From Nomia melanderi (Eukaryota > Arthropoda > Insecta > Hymenoptera > Halictidae): a stretch of 64,000 nt of DNA. A program made the position numbers and the translations under genes. The stretch covers positions 310,001 through 374,000 of the forward strand of contig NW_027475146.1 in assembly GCF_051020985.1 (NCBI RefSeq). The letters run 5' to 3'. Positions 23,501-37,800 of this stretch are shown here, one piece after another. Within the stretch, counting starts at the first letter, position 1; every line of letters starts with the position of its first letter. The notes beneath the pieces were generated by a model. It was not told the origin of the DNA. It saw nothing but the letters and a program-made list of their open reading frames with translations, and ran no database searches.

Positions 23501-26500
23501 TATATATCTGGTGATATCTCGGGTGCTATTAGAGATAGCGCAATAAATCAAAGTGCATTGTCTCCAGAAAGCCCTGCCGCATGAATCTGTGCAGCGGGAA
23601 CGACCTCGGACCACCAGAGGCCAAGAAAACCACCGACACATTGGGCCGGATACTCAGGGACAGGGAAAAATCCAATATATATCTGGTGTTATCTCAGGTG
23701 CTATTAGAGATAGCGCGATAAATAAAAGTGCATTGTCTCCAGGAAGCCCTGGCGCATGATTCGGTGCAGCGGGAACGACCTCGGACCACCAGGGTCCGAG
23801 AAAATCACCGTCTCATGGGTCCGGAATGTCAGGGTAAGGGAAAAATCCAATATATATCTGGCGATATCTCGGGTGCTATTAGAGACAGCGCGATAAATCA
23901 AAGTGCATTGTCTGCGGGAGGCTCTGTCGCATGATTCCTTCAGCGGGAACGACCTCGGACCACCAGGGGCCGAAAAAATCACCGTCCCGTGGGGCCGGAC
24001 ACTCAGGGTCGGAGAAAAATCCAATATATATCTGGTGATATCTCGGGTGCTATTAGAGATAGCGCAATAAACCAAAGTGCATTGTCTGCAAGAGGCCCTG
24101 GCGCATGAATCTCTGCAGCGGCAACGACCTCGGACCACGAGGGACCGAGAAAACCATCGACACATGGGGCCGGACACTCAGGGACAGGGAAAAATCCAAT
24201 ATATATCTGGTGATATCTCGGGTGCTATTAGAGATAGCGCAATAAACCAAAGTGAATTATCTGCAGGAAGCCCTGGCGCATGATTCCTTCACCGGGAACG
24301 ACCTCGGACCACCAGGGGCCGAAAAAATCACCGTCCCGTGGGGCCGGACACTCAGGGTCGGGGAAAAATCCAATATATATCTGGTGATATCTCGGGTGCT
24401 ATTAGAGATAGCGCAATAAACCAAAGTGCATTGTCCGCAAGAGGCCCTGGCGCATGAATCTCTGCAGCGGCAACGACCTCGGACCAACAGGGGCCGAGAA
24501 AACCACCGTCTCATGGGGCCGGACCCTCAGGGTCGGGGAAAAATCCAATATACATCTGGTGATATCTCTGGTGCTATTAGAGATAGCGCAATAAATGAAA
24601 GTGCATTGTCTGCAGGAGGCCCTGGCGCAGGAATCTGTGCAGCGGGAACGACCTCGGACCACCAGGGGCCGAGAAAACCACCGTCTCATGGGGCCGGACC
24701 CTCAGGGTCGGGGAAAAATCCAATATACATCTGGTGATATCTCTGGTGCTATTAGAGATAGCGCAATAAATGAAAGTGCATTGTCTGCAGGAGGCCCTGG
24801 CGCAGGAATCTGTGCAGCGGGAACGACCTCGGACCACCAGGCGCCGAGAAAATCACCGTCTCATGGGGCCGGACTAACAGGGTCATGTAATAATCCAGCA
24901 TATATCTGGTGATATCTCGGGTGCTATTACAGATAGCGCAATAAACCAAAGTGCATTGTCTGTAGGAGGCCCTGGCGTATGAATCTGTGCAGCGGGAACG
25001 ACCTCTGACCACCAGGGGCCGAGAAAACCACCGTCTCATGGGGCCGAACACTCATGGTCGGGGAAAAATCCAATATATATCTAGTGATATGTCGGGTGCT
25101 ATTAGAGATAGCGCAATAACCCAAAGTGCATGGTCTGTAGGAGGCCCTGGCGCATGCATCTGTTCAGCGGGAACGACCTCGGACCACCAGGGGCCGAGAA
25201 AACCACCGTCTCATGGGGCCGGACACTCAGGGTCAGGGAAAAATCCACTATATATCTGGTGATATCTCGGGTGCTATTACAGATAGCCCAATAAATCAAA
25301 GTGCATTGTCTGTAGGAGGCCCTTGCGCATGAATCTGTGCAACAGGAAAGACATCGGACAACCAGGGGCCGAGAAAACCACCGTCTCATGGGGTCGGACA
25401 CTCAGGGTCAGCGAAAAATCCAATATATATCTGGTGATATCTCGGGTGCTCTTACAGATAGCGAAATAAATCAAAGTGCATTGTCCCGAGGAAGCCCTGG
25501 CGCATGATTCGGTGCAGCGGGATCGACCTCGGACCACCAGGGGCCGAGAAAATCTCTGTCTTATGGGGCAGGACACTCAGGGTCCGGGGAGAATCCAATA
25601 TATATCTGGTGATATCTCTGGTGCTATTAGAGACAGCGCAATAAACCAAAGTCAATTATCTGCAGGAGGCCCTGGAGCATGCATCTGTTCAGCGGGAACG
25701 TCCTCGGACCACCAGGGGCCGAGAAAACTACCGTCTCATGGGGCCGGACACCTAGGGCCAGGGAAAAATTCAATATATATCTGGTGATATCTCGGCTGCT
25801 ATTAGAGATAGCGCAATAATCCATAGTGCATTGTCTGCAGGAGGCCCTGGCGCATGAATCTGCGCAGCGGGATCGACCTCGGACCACCAGGGGCCGAGAA
25901 AATCACTGCTTCATGGGGCCGGACACTCTGGGTCAGGGAAAAATCAAATATATATCTGGTGATATCTCGGGTGCTATTAGAGGTAGCGCAATAAATCAAA
26001 GTGCATTGTCTCCAGGAAGCCCTGGCGCATGATCCGGTGCAGCGGGAACGACCTCGGACCACCAGGGTCCGAGAAAATCACCGTCTCATGGGGCCGGAAT
26101 GTCAGGGTCAGAGAAAAATCCAATATATATCTGGTGATATCTCTGGTGCTATTAGAGACAGCGCAATAAACCAAAGTCAATTATCTGCAGGAGGCCCTGG
26201 AGCATGCATCTGTTCAGCGGGAACGACCTCGGACCACCAGGGGCCGAGAAAACCACCGTCTCATGGGGCCGGACACTCAGGGTGAGGGAAAAATCCAATA
26301 TATATCTGGTGATATCTCGGGTGCTATTAGAGATAGCGCAATAAACCAAAGTGAATTATCTGCGGGGGGCCCTGGCGCATGATTCTGAGAAGCGGGCACG
26401 ACCTCGGGCCACCAGGGGCCGACAAAACCACCGTCTCATGGGGCCGGACACCTAGGGCCAGGGAAAAATTCAATATATATCTGGTGATATCTCGGGTGCT

Positions 26501-28489
26501 ATTACAGATAGCGCAATAAATCAACGTGCATTGTCTCCAGGAAGCCCTGGCGCATGATTCGGTGCAGCGGGAACGACCTCGGACCACCAGGGTCCGAGAA
26601 AATCACCGTCTCATGGGGCCGGAATGTCAGGGTCAGGGAAAAATCCAGTTTATATCTGGCGATATCTCGGGTGCTATTAGAGACAGCGCGATAAATCAAA
26701 GTGCATCGTCTGCGGGAGGCTCTGTCGCATGAATCTGTGCAGCGGGAACGACCTCGGACCACCAGAGGCCAAGAAAACCACCGACACATTGGGCCGGATA
26801 CTCAGGGACAGGGAAAAATCCAATATATATCTGGTGTTATCTCAGGTGCTATTAGAGATAGCGCGATAAATAAAAGTGCATTGTCTCCAGGAAGCCCTGG
26901 CGCATGATTCGGTGCAGCGGGAACGACCTCGGACCACCAGGGTCCGAGAAAATCACCGTCTCATGGGGCCGGAATGTCAGGGTAAGGGAAAAATCCAATA
27001 TATATCTGGCGATATCTCGGGTGCTATTAGAGACAGCGCGATAAATCAAAGTGCATCGTCTGCGGGAGGCTCTGTCGCATGAATCTGTGCAGCGGGAACG
27101 ACCTGGGACCACCAGGGGCCGAGAAAATCACCGTCCCGTGGGGCCGGACACTCAGGGCCGGGGAAAAATCCAATATATATCTGGTGATATCTCGGGTGCT
27201 ATTAGAGATAGCGCAATAAACCAAAGTGAATTATCTACGGGAGGCCCTGGGGCATGCATCTGTTCAGCGGGAACGACCTCGGACCACCAGGGGCCGAGAA
27301 AACCACCGTCTCATGGGGCCGGACACTCAGGGTGAGGGAAAAATCCAATATATATCTGGTGATATCTCGGGTGCTATTAGAGATAGCGCAATAAACCAAA
27401 GTGAATTATCTGCGGGGGGCCCTGGCGCATGATTCTGAGAAGCGGGCACAACCTCGGACCACCAGGGGCCGAGAAAACCACCGTCTCATGGGGCCGGACA
27501 CCTAGGGCCAGGGAAAAATTCAATATATATCTGGTGATATCTCGGGTGCTATTACAGATAGCGCAATAAATCAACGTGCATTGTCTCCAGGAAGCCCTGG
27601 CGCATGATTCGGTGCAGCGGGAACGACCTCGGACCACCAGGGTCCGAGAAAATCACCGTCTCATGGGGCCGGAATGTCAGGGTCAGGGAAAAATCCAGTT
27701 TATATCTGGTGATATCTCGGGTGCTATTAGAGTTAGCGCAATAAACCAAAGTGCATTGTCTGTAGAAGGCCCTGGCGCATGAATATGTGCAGCGGGATCG
27801 ACCTCGGACCACCAGGGGCCGAGAAAACCACCGTCTCATGGGGTCGGACACTCAGGGTCAGGGAAAAATCCAATATATATCTGGTGATATCTCGAGTGCT
27901 ATTACAGATAGCGCAATAAATCAAAGTGCGTTGTTTGTAGGAGGCCCTGGCGCACGAATCTGTGCAGCGGGAACGACCTGGGACCCCCAGGGGCCGAGAA
28001 AACCACCGACACATGGGGCCGGACTGTCAGGGTCGGGGAAAAATCCAATATATATCTGGTGATATCTCGGGTGCTATTAGAGATAGCGCAATAAACAAAA
28101 ATGAATTATCTGCAGGAGGCCCTGGCGCATGAATCAGTGCAGCGGGAACGACCTCGGACCACCAGGGGCCGAAAAAACCACCGTCTCACGGGGTCGGACA
28201 CTCAGGGTCAGGGAAAAATCCAATATATATCTGGTGATATCTCGAGTGCTATTACAGATAGCGCAATAAATCAAAGTGCATTGCCTGTAGGACGCACTGG
28301 CGAATGAATCTGTGCAGTAGGAACGACCTCGGACCACCAGGGGCCGAAAAAATTACAGATATTCGGAATCCGTCGCCGAACGTCATGTAAAAATCCAGCA
28401 TACATCTGGTGATATCTCGGTTGCTATTAGAGATAGCGCAATAAACCAAAGTGCATTGTCTGTAGGAGGCCCTGGCGCATGAATCTGTG
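20579..28489. repeat. Diverse mosaic segment with displaced copies
   Basis: Monomers here vary more than to the left, and long copies are spread rather than strictly tandem. About 21,254-21,626 returns at +3,848 bp, 21,954-22,480 at +3,498 bp, and 22,480-22,830 at +3,848 and again at +4,898 bp. Two blocks near 26,330 and 27,380 are 1,050 bp apart. The segment holds the first C blocks (20,656; 21,705; 28,353), A/C hybrids near 21,210 and 24,880, and three 1-bp deletions in the form GATTCCTTCA at about 21,137, 23,933 and 24,285. Confidence 0.75.
20656..28388. repeat. First C-type swap blocks (3 scattered copies)
   Basis: Three monomers carry the diverged block in place of A: at 20,656 and 28,353 the C1 form (ATTCGGAATCCGTC), at 21,705 the C2 form (TTTTCGGTATCGGTC). 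No C block occurs in the first 20.6 kb. This is a range holding three separate 36-bp blocks plus their AT-rich 3' flank (TAAAAATCCAGCATATAT). Confidence 0.8.
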
Positions 28490-29887
28490 CAGCGGGAACG
28501 ACCTCGGACCACCAGGGGCCGAGAAAACTACCGTCTCATGGGGCCGGACACTCAGGGTCAGGGAAAAATCCATTATATATCTGGTGATATCTCGGGTGCT
28601 ATTAGAGATTGCGCAATAAATCAAAGTGCATTGTCTGCAGGAGGCCCTAGCGCAGGAATCTGTGCAGCGGGAACGACCTCGGACAACCAGGGGCCGAGAA
28701 AACCACCGTCTCATGGAGTCGGACACTCAGGGTCAGGGAAAAATCCAATATATATCTGGTGATATCTCGGGTGCTATTAGAGATAGCGCAATAAACCAAA
28801 GTGCATTGTCTGCAGGAGGCCCTGGCGCATGAATCTGTGCAGCGGGAACGACCTCGGACAACCAGGGGCCGAGAAAACCACCGTCTCATGGAGTCGGACA
28901 CTCAGGGTCAGGGAAAAATCCAACATAAATCTGGTGATATCACGGGTGCTATTACAGATAGCGGAATAAATTAAAGTGCATTGACTGTAGGAGGCCCTGG
29001 CGCATGAATATGTGCAGCGGTATCGACCTCGGACTACCAGGGGCCGAGAAAACCACCGACACATGGGGCCGGTTACTCAGGGTCAGGGAAAATCCAATAT
29101 ATATCTGGTGATATCTCGGGTGCTATTACAGATAGCGCAATAAATCAAAGTGCATTGTCTGTAGGAGGCCCTGGCGCATGAATCTGGGCAGCGGGAACGA
29201 CCTCGGACCACCAGGGGCCGAGAAAACTACCGTCTCATGGGGCTGGACACTCAGGGTCAGGCAAAAATCCAATATATATCTGGTTATATCTCGGGTGCTA
29301 TTAGAGATAGCGCAATAAATCAAATTGGATTGTCTGTAGGAGGCCCTAGCGCATGAATCTGTGCAGCGGGATCGACATCGGACCACCAGGTGCCGAGAAA
29401 ATCACCGTCTCATGGGGCCGGACTGTCAGGGTCAGGGAAAAATCCAATATATATCTGGTGATATCTCGGGTGCTACTAGAGATTGCACAATAAATCAAAG
29501 TGATTTATCTGCAGGGGGGCCTGGCGCCTGAATCTGTGCAGCGGGATCGTCCTCGGACCACCAGGGGCCGAGAAAACCACCCTCTCATGAGGCCGGACAC
29601 TCAGGGTCAGGGGAAAATCCAATATATATCTGGTGATATCTCGGGTGCTATTACAGATACCGCAATAAATCAAAGTGAATTATCTGCAGGGGTCCTGACG
29701 CATGAATATGTGCAGCGGGAACGATCACGGACCACCAGGGGCCGAGAAAACTACCGTCTCATGGGGCCGGACACTCAGGGTCAGGGAAAAATCAAATATA
29801 TATCTGGTGATATCTCGGGTGATATTAAAGATAGCGCAATAAATCAACGTGCATTGTCTGTAGGAGGCCCTGGCGCATGAATCTGGG
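28490..29887. repeat. 8-monomer repeat, unit 1 (1,398 bp)
   Basis: Eight monomers, 8 x 175 minus 2. The two missing bases are in GGGAAAATCC (about 29,086) and in CAGGGGTCCTGACG (about 29,692). Recognisable variants are GATTGCGCAATA, CCTAGCGCAGGAATC, a TAGCGGAATAAATT monomer and a CAAATTGGATTG monomer. All recur at +1,398 bp. Confidence 0.9.
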
Positions 29888-31285
29888 CAGCGGGAACGAC
29901 CTCGGACCACCAGGGGCCGAGAAAACTACCGTCTCATGGGGCCGGACACTCAGGGTCAGGGAAAAATCCATTATATATCTGGTGATATCTCGGGTGCTAT
30001 TAGAGATTGCGCAATAAATCAAAGTGCATTGTCTGCAGGAGGCCCTAGCGCAGGAATCTGTGCAGCGGGAACGACCTCGGACAACCAGGGGCCGAGAAAA
30101 CCACCGTCTCATGGAGTCGGACACTCAGGGTCAGGGAAAAATCCAATATATATCTGGTGATATCTCGGGTGCTATTAGAGATAGCGCAATAAACCAAAGT
30201 GCATTGTCTGCAGGAGGCCCTGGCGCATGAATCTGTGCAGCGGGAACGACCTCGGACAACCAGGGGCCGAGAAAACCACCGTCTCATGGAGTCGGACACT
30301 CAGGGTCAGGGAAAAATCCAACATAAATCTGGTGATATCACGGGTGCTATTACAGATAGCGGAATAAATTAAAGTGCATTGACTGTAGGAGGCCCTGGCG
30401 CATGAATATGTGCAGCGGTATCGACCTCGGACTACCAGGGGCCGAGAAAACCACCGACACATGGGGCCGGTTACTCAGGGTCAGGGAAAATCCAATATAT
30501 ATCTGGTGATATCTCGGGTGCTATTACAGATAGCGCAATAAATCAAAGTGCATTGTCTGTAGGAGGCCCTGGCGCATGAATCTGGGCAGCGGGAACGACC
30601 TCGGACCACCAGGGGCCGAGAAAACTACCGTCTCATGGGGCTGGACACTCAGGGTCAGGCAAAAATCCAATATATATCTGGTTATATCTCGGGTGCTATT
30701 AGAGATAGCGCAATAAATCAAATTGGATTGTCTGTAGGAGGCCCTAGCGCATGAATCTGTGCAGCGGGATCGACATCGGACCACCAGGTGCCGAGAAAAT
30801 CACCGTCTCATGGGGCCGGACTGTCAGGGTCAGGGAAAAATCCAATATATATCTGGTGATATCTCGGGTGCTACTAGAGATTGCACAATAAATCAAAGTG
30901 ATTTATCTGCAGGGGGGCCTGGCGCCTGAATCTGTGCAGCGGGATCGTCCTCGGACCACCAGGGGCCGAGAAAACCACCCTCTCATGAGGCCGGACACTC
31001 AGGGTCAGGGGAAAATCCAATATATATCTGGTGATATCTCGGGTGCTATTACAGATACCGCAATAAATCAAAGTGAATTATCTGCAGGGGTCCTGACGCA
31101 TGAATATGTGCAGCGGGAACGATCACGGACCACCAGGGGCCGAGAAAACTACCGTCTCATGGGGCCGGACACTCAGGGTCAGGGAAAAATCAAATATATA
31201 TCTGGTGATATCTCGGGTGATATTAAAGATAGCGCAATAAATCAACGTGCATTGTCTGTAGGAGGCCCTGGCGCATGAATCTGGG
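29888..31285. repeat. 8-monomer repeat, unit 2
   Basis: Tandem copy of 28,490-29,887, keeping both 1-bp deletions (about 30,487 and 31,086) and every private variant I checked. Confidence 0.9.
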
Positions 31286-31865
31286 CAGCGGGAACGACCT
31301 CGGACCACCAGGGGCCGAGAAAACTACCGTCTCATGGGGCTGGACACTCAGAGTCAGGCAAAAATCCAATATATATCTGGTTATATCTCGGGTGCTATTA
31401 GAGATAGCGCAATAAATCAAATTGGATTGTCTGTAGGAGGCCCTAGCGCATGAATCTGTGCAGCGGGATCGACATCGGACCACCAGGTGCCGAGAAAATC
31501 ACCGTCTCATGGGGCCGGACTGTCAGGGTCAGGGAAAAATCCAATATATATCTGGTGATATCTCGGGTGCTACTAGAGATTGCACAATAAATCAAAGTGA
31601 TTTATCTGCAGGGGGGCCTGGCGCATGAATCTGTGCAGCGGGATCGTCCTCGGACCACCAGGGGCCGAGAAAACCACCCTCTCATGAGGCCGGACACTCA
31701 GGGTCAGGGGAAAATCCAATATATATCTGGTGATATCTCGGGTGCTATTACAGATACCGCAATAAATCAAAGTGAATTATCTGCAGGGGTCCTGACGCAT
31801 GAATATGTGCAGCGGGAACGATCACGGACCACCAGGGGCCGAGAAAACTACCGTCTCATGGTGCC
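31286..31865. repeat. 8-monomer repeat, partial third unit
   Basis: Repeats 30,587-31,166 at +699 bp, so it starts inside the 8-mer: four monomers were skipped, as expected for an out-of-register exchange. The CAGGGGTCCTGACG deletion is kept near 31,785. Differences from unit 2 include CAGAGTCAGG for CAGGGTCAGG near 31,351 and GCGCATGAAT for GCGCCTGAAT near 31,626. Confidence 0.82.
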
Positions 31866-34800
31866 GGACACTCAGGGTCAGGGGAAAATCCAATATATAT
31901 CTACTGATATCTCGGGTGCTATTAGAGATAGCGCAATAAATCAAAGTGCATGGTCTGCAGGAGGCCCTAGCTCATGAATCTGTGCAGCGGGAGCGACCTC
32001 GGACCACCAGGGGCCGAGAAAACAACCGTCTCATGGGGCCGGACACTCAGGGTCAAGGAAAAATCCAATATATATCTGGTGATATCTCGGGTTCTATTAC
32101 ATATAGCGCAATAAATCAAAGTGCATTGTCTGTAGGAGGCACTCGCGCATGAGTCTGTACAGCGGGAACGACCTCGGACCGCCAGGGGCCGAGAAAATCA
32201 CCGTCTCATTGGGCCGGACTGTCAGCGTCAGGTAAAAATCCAATATATATCTGGTAATATCTCGGGTGCTATCAGAGATAGCGCAATAAACGAATGTAAA
32301 TTATCTGCAGGGGGCCCTGACGCATGAACCTGTGCAGCGGGAACGACCTCGGACCACCAGGGACCGAGAAAATCACCGTCTCATTGGGTCGGACTGTCAG
32401 GGCCTGGTAAAAATCCAATATATATCTGGTGATATCTCGGGTGCTATTAGAGATAGCGCAATAAATCAAAGTGAATTATCTGCAAGGGGCCCTGTCGCAC
32501 GAATCTGTGCAGCGGGATCGACCTCGGACAACGAGGGACCGAGAAAACCATCGACAAATGGGGCCGGACTGTCAGCGTCAGGGAATCATCCATCATATAT
32601 CTGGTGATATTTCGGGTGCTATTAGAGATAGCGCAATAAATCAAAGTGATTTATCTGCAGGGGGTCCTGGCGCATGAATCTGTGCAGCGGGATCGACCTC
32701 GGACCACGAGGGACCGAGAAAACCATCGACACAGGGGGCCGGGCTGTCAGGGTCAAGGAAAAATCCAATATATATCTGGTGATATCTCGGCTGCTATTAG
32801 AGATAGCGCAATAAATCAAAGTTATTTATCTGCAGGGGGGCCTGGCGAATGAATCTGTGCAGCGGGATCGACCTCGGACAACCAGGGGCCGAGAAAATCA
32901 ACGTCTCATGGGGCCGGACTGCCAGGGTCAGGGAAAAATCCAATATATATCTGGTGATATCTCGGGTGCTATTAGAGATAGCGCAACAAACCAAAGTGAA
33001 TTATCTGCAGGAGGCCCTGGCGCATGATTCTGTGCAGCGGCAACGACCTCGGACCACCAGGGGCCGAGAAAACCACCGATACATGATGCCGGACTGCCAC
33101 TGTGAGGGAAAAATCCAATATATATCTGGTGATATCTCGGGTGCTATTAGAGATAGCGCAACAAACCAAAGTGAATTATCTGCAGGGGTCCTGACGCATG
33201 AATATGTGCAGCGGGAACGATCTCGGACCACCAGGGGCCGAGAAAACTACCGTCTCATGGGGCCGTACACTCAGGGTCAGGGGAGAATCCAATATATATC
33301 TAGTGATATCTCGGGTGCTATTACAGATAGCGCAATAAATCAAAGTGCATTGTCTGTAGGAGGCCCTGGCGCATGAGTCTGTTCAGCGGGAACGACCTCG
33401 GAGAACGAGGGACCGAGAAAACCAACGACAAATGGGGCCGGACTGTCAGGGTCAAGGAAAAATCCAATATATATCTGGTGATATCTCGGGTGCTATTACA
33501 GATAGCGCAATAAACCAAAGTGAATTGTCTGCAGGAAGCATTGGCGCATGAATCTGTGCAGCGGGATCGACCTCGGACAACCAGGGGCCGAGAAAATCAC
33601 CGTCTCATGGGGCCGGACACTCAGCGTCAGGGAAAAATCCATTATATATCTAGTGGTATCTCGGATGCTATTAGACATAGCGCAATAAGCCATAGTGAAT
33701 TATCTGCAGGAGGCCCTGGTGCATGCATCTGTCCAGCGGGAACGACCTCGGACCACCAGGGGCCGAGAAAACCACCGTCTCATGGGGCCGGACACTCAGG
33801 GTCAGGGAAAAATCCATTATATATCTGGTGATATCTCGGGTGCTATTAGAGATAGCGCGATAAATCAGAGTGCATTGTCAGCAGGAAGCCTTCGCGCATT
33901 ATTCTGTGCAGCGGGAACGACCTTGGACCAACAGGGGCCGAGAAAACCACCGTCTCATGGTGCCGGACACTCAGGGTCAGGGAAAAATCCAATATATATC
34001 TGGTGATATCTCGGGTGCTATTAGAGATAGCGCAATAAACCAAAGTGAATTGTCTGCAGGAAGCATTGGCGCATGAATCTGTGCCGCGGGATCGACCTCG
34101 GACAACCAGGGGCCGAGAAAATCACCGTCTCATGGGGCCGGACTGCCAGGGTCAGGGAAAAATCCAATATATATCTGGTGATATCTCGGATGCTATTAGA
34201 GATAGCGCAACAAACCAAAGTGAATTATCTGCAGGAGGCCCTGGCGCATGAATCTGTGCAGCGGCAACGACCTCGGACCACCAGGGGCCGAGAAAACCAC
34301 CGATACATGATGCCGGACTGTCAGGGTCAGGGAAAAATCCAATATATATCTGGTTATATCTCGAGTGCTATTAGAGATAGCGCAATAAACCAAAGTGAAT
34401 TATCTATAGGAGGCCCTGGCGCATGAATCTGTGCAGCGGGATCGACCTCGGACAACCAGGGGCCGAGAAAATCACCGTCTCATGGGGCCGGACACTCAGG
34501 GTCAGGGGAAAATCCAATATATATCTAGTGATATCTCGGGTGCTATTACAGATAGCGCAATAAATCAAAGTGCATTGTCTGTAGGAGGCCCTGGCGCATG
34601 AATCTGTGCAGCGGGATCGACCTCGGAACACCAGGGGCCGAGAAAATCACCGTCTCATGGGGCCGGACACTCAGGGTCAAGGAAAAATCCAATATATATC
34701 TGGTGATATCTCGGGTGCTATTAGAGATAGCGCAATAAATCAAAGTGAATTATCTGCAAGGGGCCCTGGCGCACGAATCTGTGCAGCGGGATCGACCTCG

Positions 34801-37800
34801 GAGAACGAGGGACCGAGAAAACCAACGACAAATGGGGCCGGACTGTCAGGGTCAAGGAAAAATCCAATATATATCTGGTGATATCTCGGGTGCTATTACA
34901 GATAGCGCAATAAACCAAAGTGAATTGTCTGCAGGAAGCATTCGCGCATGAATCTGTGCAGCGGGATCGACCTCGGACAACCAGGGGCCGAGAAAATCAC
35001 CGTCTCATGGGGCCGGACTGTCAGGGTCAGGGAAAAATCCAATATATATCTGGTGCTATCTCGGGTGCTATTACAGATAGCGCAATAAATCAAAGTTCAT
35101 TGTCTGTAGGAGGCCCTGGCGCATGAGTCTGTTCAGCGGGAACGACCTCGGACCACCAGGGGCCGAGAAAACCACAGTCTCATGGAGCCGGACTGTCAGG
35201 GTCAGGGAAAAATCCATTATATATCTGGTGATATCTCGGGTGCTATTAGAGATAGCGCGATAAATCAGAGTGCATTGTCAGCAGGAAGCCTTCGCGCATT
35301 ATTCTGTGCAGCGGGAACGACCTCGGACCACCAGGGGCCGAGAAAACCACCGTCTCATAGGGCTGGACACTCAGGGTCAGGGAAAAATCCAATATATATC
35401 TGGTGATATCTCGGGTGCTATTAGCGATAGCGCAATAAACCAAAGTGAATTATCTGCAGGAGGCCCTGGCGCATGATTCTATGAAGCGGGAACAACCTCG
35501 GACCACCAGGGGCCGAGAAAACCACCGTCTCATGGGGCCGGACACTCAGGGTCAGGGAAAAATCCAATATATATCTGGTGATATCTCGGGTGCTATTAGA
35601 GATAGCGCAATAAACCAAAGTGAATTATCTGCAGGAGGTCCTGGCGCATGAATCTGGGCAGCGGGAACGACCTCGGACCACCAGGGGCCGAGAAATCCAC
35701 CGTCTCATGGGTCCGGACACTCAGGGTCAGGGAAAAATCAAATATATATCTGGTGATATCTCGGGTGCTATTAGAGATAGCGCAATAAATCAACGTGCAT
35801 TGTCCGTAGGAGGCCCTTGCGCATGAATCTGTGCAGCAGGAACGACATCGGACCACCAGGGGCCGAGAAAATTACAGATTTTCGGTATCCGTCACCCAAA
35901 GTCATGTAAAAATCCAGCATATATATGGTGCCTTCTCGGGTGCTATTACAGATAGCGCAATAAATCAAAGTTCATTGTCTGTAGGAGGCCCTGGCGCATG
36001 AGTCTCTGCAGCGGGAACGATCTCGGACCACCAGGGGCCGAGAAAACCACCGATACATGATGCCGGACTGTCAGGGTCAGGGAAAAATCCAATATATATC
36101 TGGTTATATCTCGAGTGCTATTAGAGATAGCGCAATAAACCAAAGTGAATTATCTATAGGAGGCCCTGGCGCATGAATCTGTGGAGCGGGATCGACCTCG
36201 GACAACCAGGGGCCGAGAAAATCACCGTCTCATGGGGCCGGACACTCAGGGTCAGGGGAAAATCCAATATATATCTGGTGATATCTCGGGTGCTATTACA
36301 GATAGCGCAATAAATCAAAGTGAATTATCTGCAGGGGTCCTGACGCATGAATATGTGCAGCGGGAACGATCTCGGACCACCAGGGGCCGAGAAAACTACC
36401 GTCTCATGGTGCCGGACACTCAGGGTCAGGGGAAAATCCAATATATATCTAGTGATATCTCGGGTGCTATTAGAGATAGCGCAACAAACCAAAGTGAATT
36501 ATCTGCAGGAGGCCCTGGCGCATGAATCTGTGCAGCGGGAACGATCTCGGACCACCAGGCGCCTAGAAAACTACCGTCTCATGGGGCCGTACACTCAGGG
36601 TCAGGGGAGAATCCAATATATATCTAGTGATATCTCGGGTGCTATTACAGATAGCGCAATAAATCAAAGTGCATTGTCTGTAGGAGGCCCTGGCGCACGA
36701 ATCTGTGCAGCGGGATCGACCTCGGAGAACGAGGGACCGAGAAAACCAACGACAAATGGGGCCGGACTGTCAGGGTCAAGGAAAAATCCAATATATATCT
36801 GGTGATATCTCGGGTGCTATTACAGATAGCGCAATAAACCAAAGTGAATTGTCTGCAGGAAGCATTCGCGCATGAATCTGTGCAGCGGGATCGACCTCGG
36901 ACAACCAGGGGCCGAGAAAATCACCGTCTCATGGGGCCGGACTGTCAGGGTCAGGGAAAAATCCAATATATATCTGGTGCTATCTCGGGTGCTATTACAG
37001 ATAGCGCAATAAATCAAAGTTCATTGTCTGTAGGAGGCCCTGGCGCATGAGTCTGTTCAGCGGGAACCACCTCGGACCACCAGGGGCCGAGAAAACCACC
37101 GTCTCATGGGTCCGGACACTCAGGGTCAGGGAAAAATCAAATATATATCTGGTGATATCTCGGGTGCTATTAGAGATAGCGCAATAAATCAACGTGCATT
37201 GTCCGTAGGAGGCCCTTGCGCATGAATCTGTGCAGCAGGAACGACATCGGACCACCAGGGGCCGAGAAAATTACAGATTTTCGGTATCCGTCACACAAAG
37301 TCATGTAAAAATCCAGCATATATATGGTGCCTTCTCGGGTGCTATTACAGATAGCGCAATAAATCAAAGTTCATTGTCTGTAGGAGGCCCTGGCGCATGA
37401 GTCTCTGCAGCGGGAACGACCTCGGACCACCAGGGGCCGAGAAAACCACCGTCTCATGGGGCCGGGCACTCAGGGTCAGGGAAGAATCCAATATATATCT
37501 GGTGATATCTCGGGTGCTATTAGAGATAGCGCAATAAGCCAAAGTGAATTATCTGCAGGAGGCCCTGGCGCATGAATCTGTGCAGCGGCAACGACCTCGG
37601 ACCACCAGGGGGCGAGAAAACCACAGTCTCATGTTGCCGGACACTCAGGGTCAGGGGAAAACCCAATATATATCTGGTGATATCTCGGGTGCTATTAGAG
37701 ATAGCGCAATAAACCAAAGTGAATTATCTGCAGGAGGCACTGGCGCATGAATCTGTGCAGCGGGAACGACCTCGGACCACCAGGGGCCGAGAAAACCACC

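Noticed and set aside
32849..33376. A 175-codon open frame, the longest in the window
   Set aside because: It is satellite sequence read through three monomers, re-phased by a 1-bp deletion near 33,186. It has no recognisable domain and its peptide is the usual satellite read-through.
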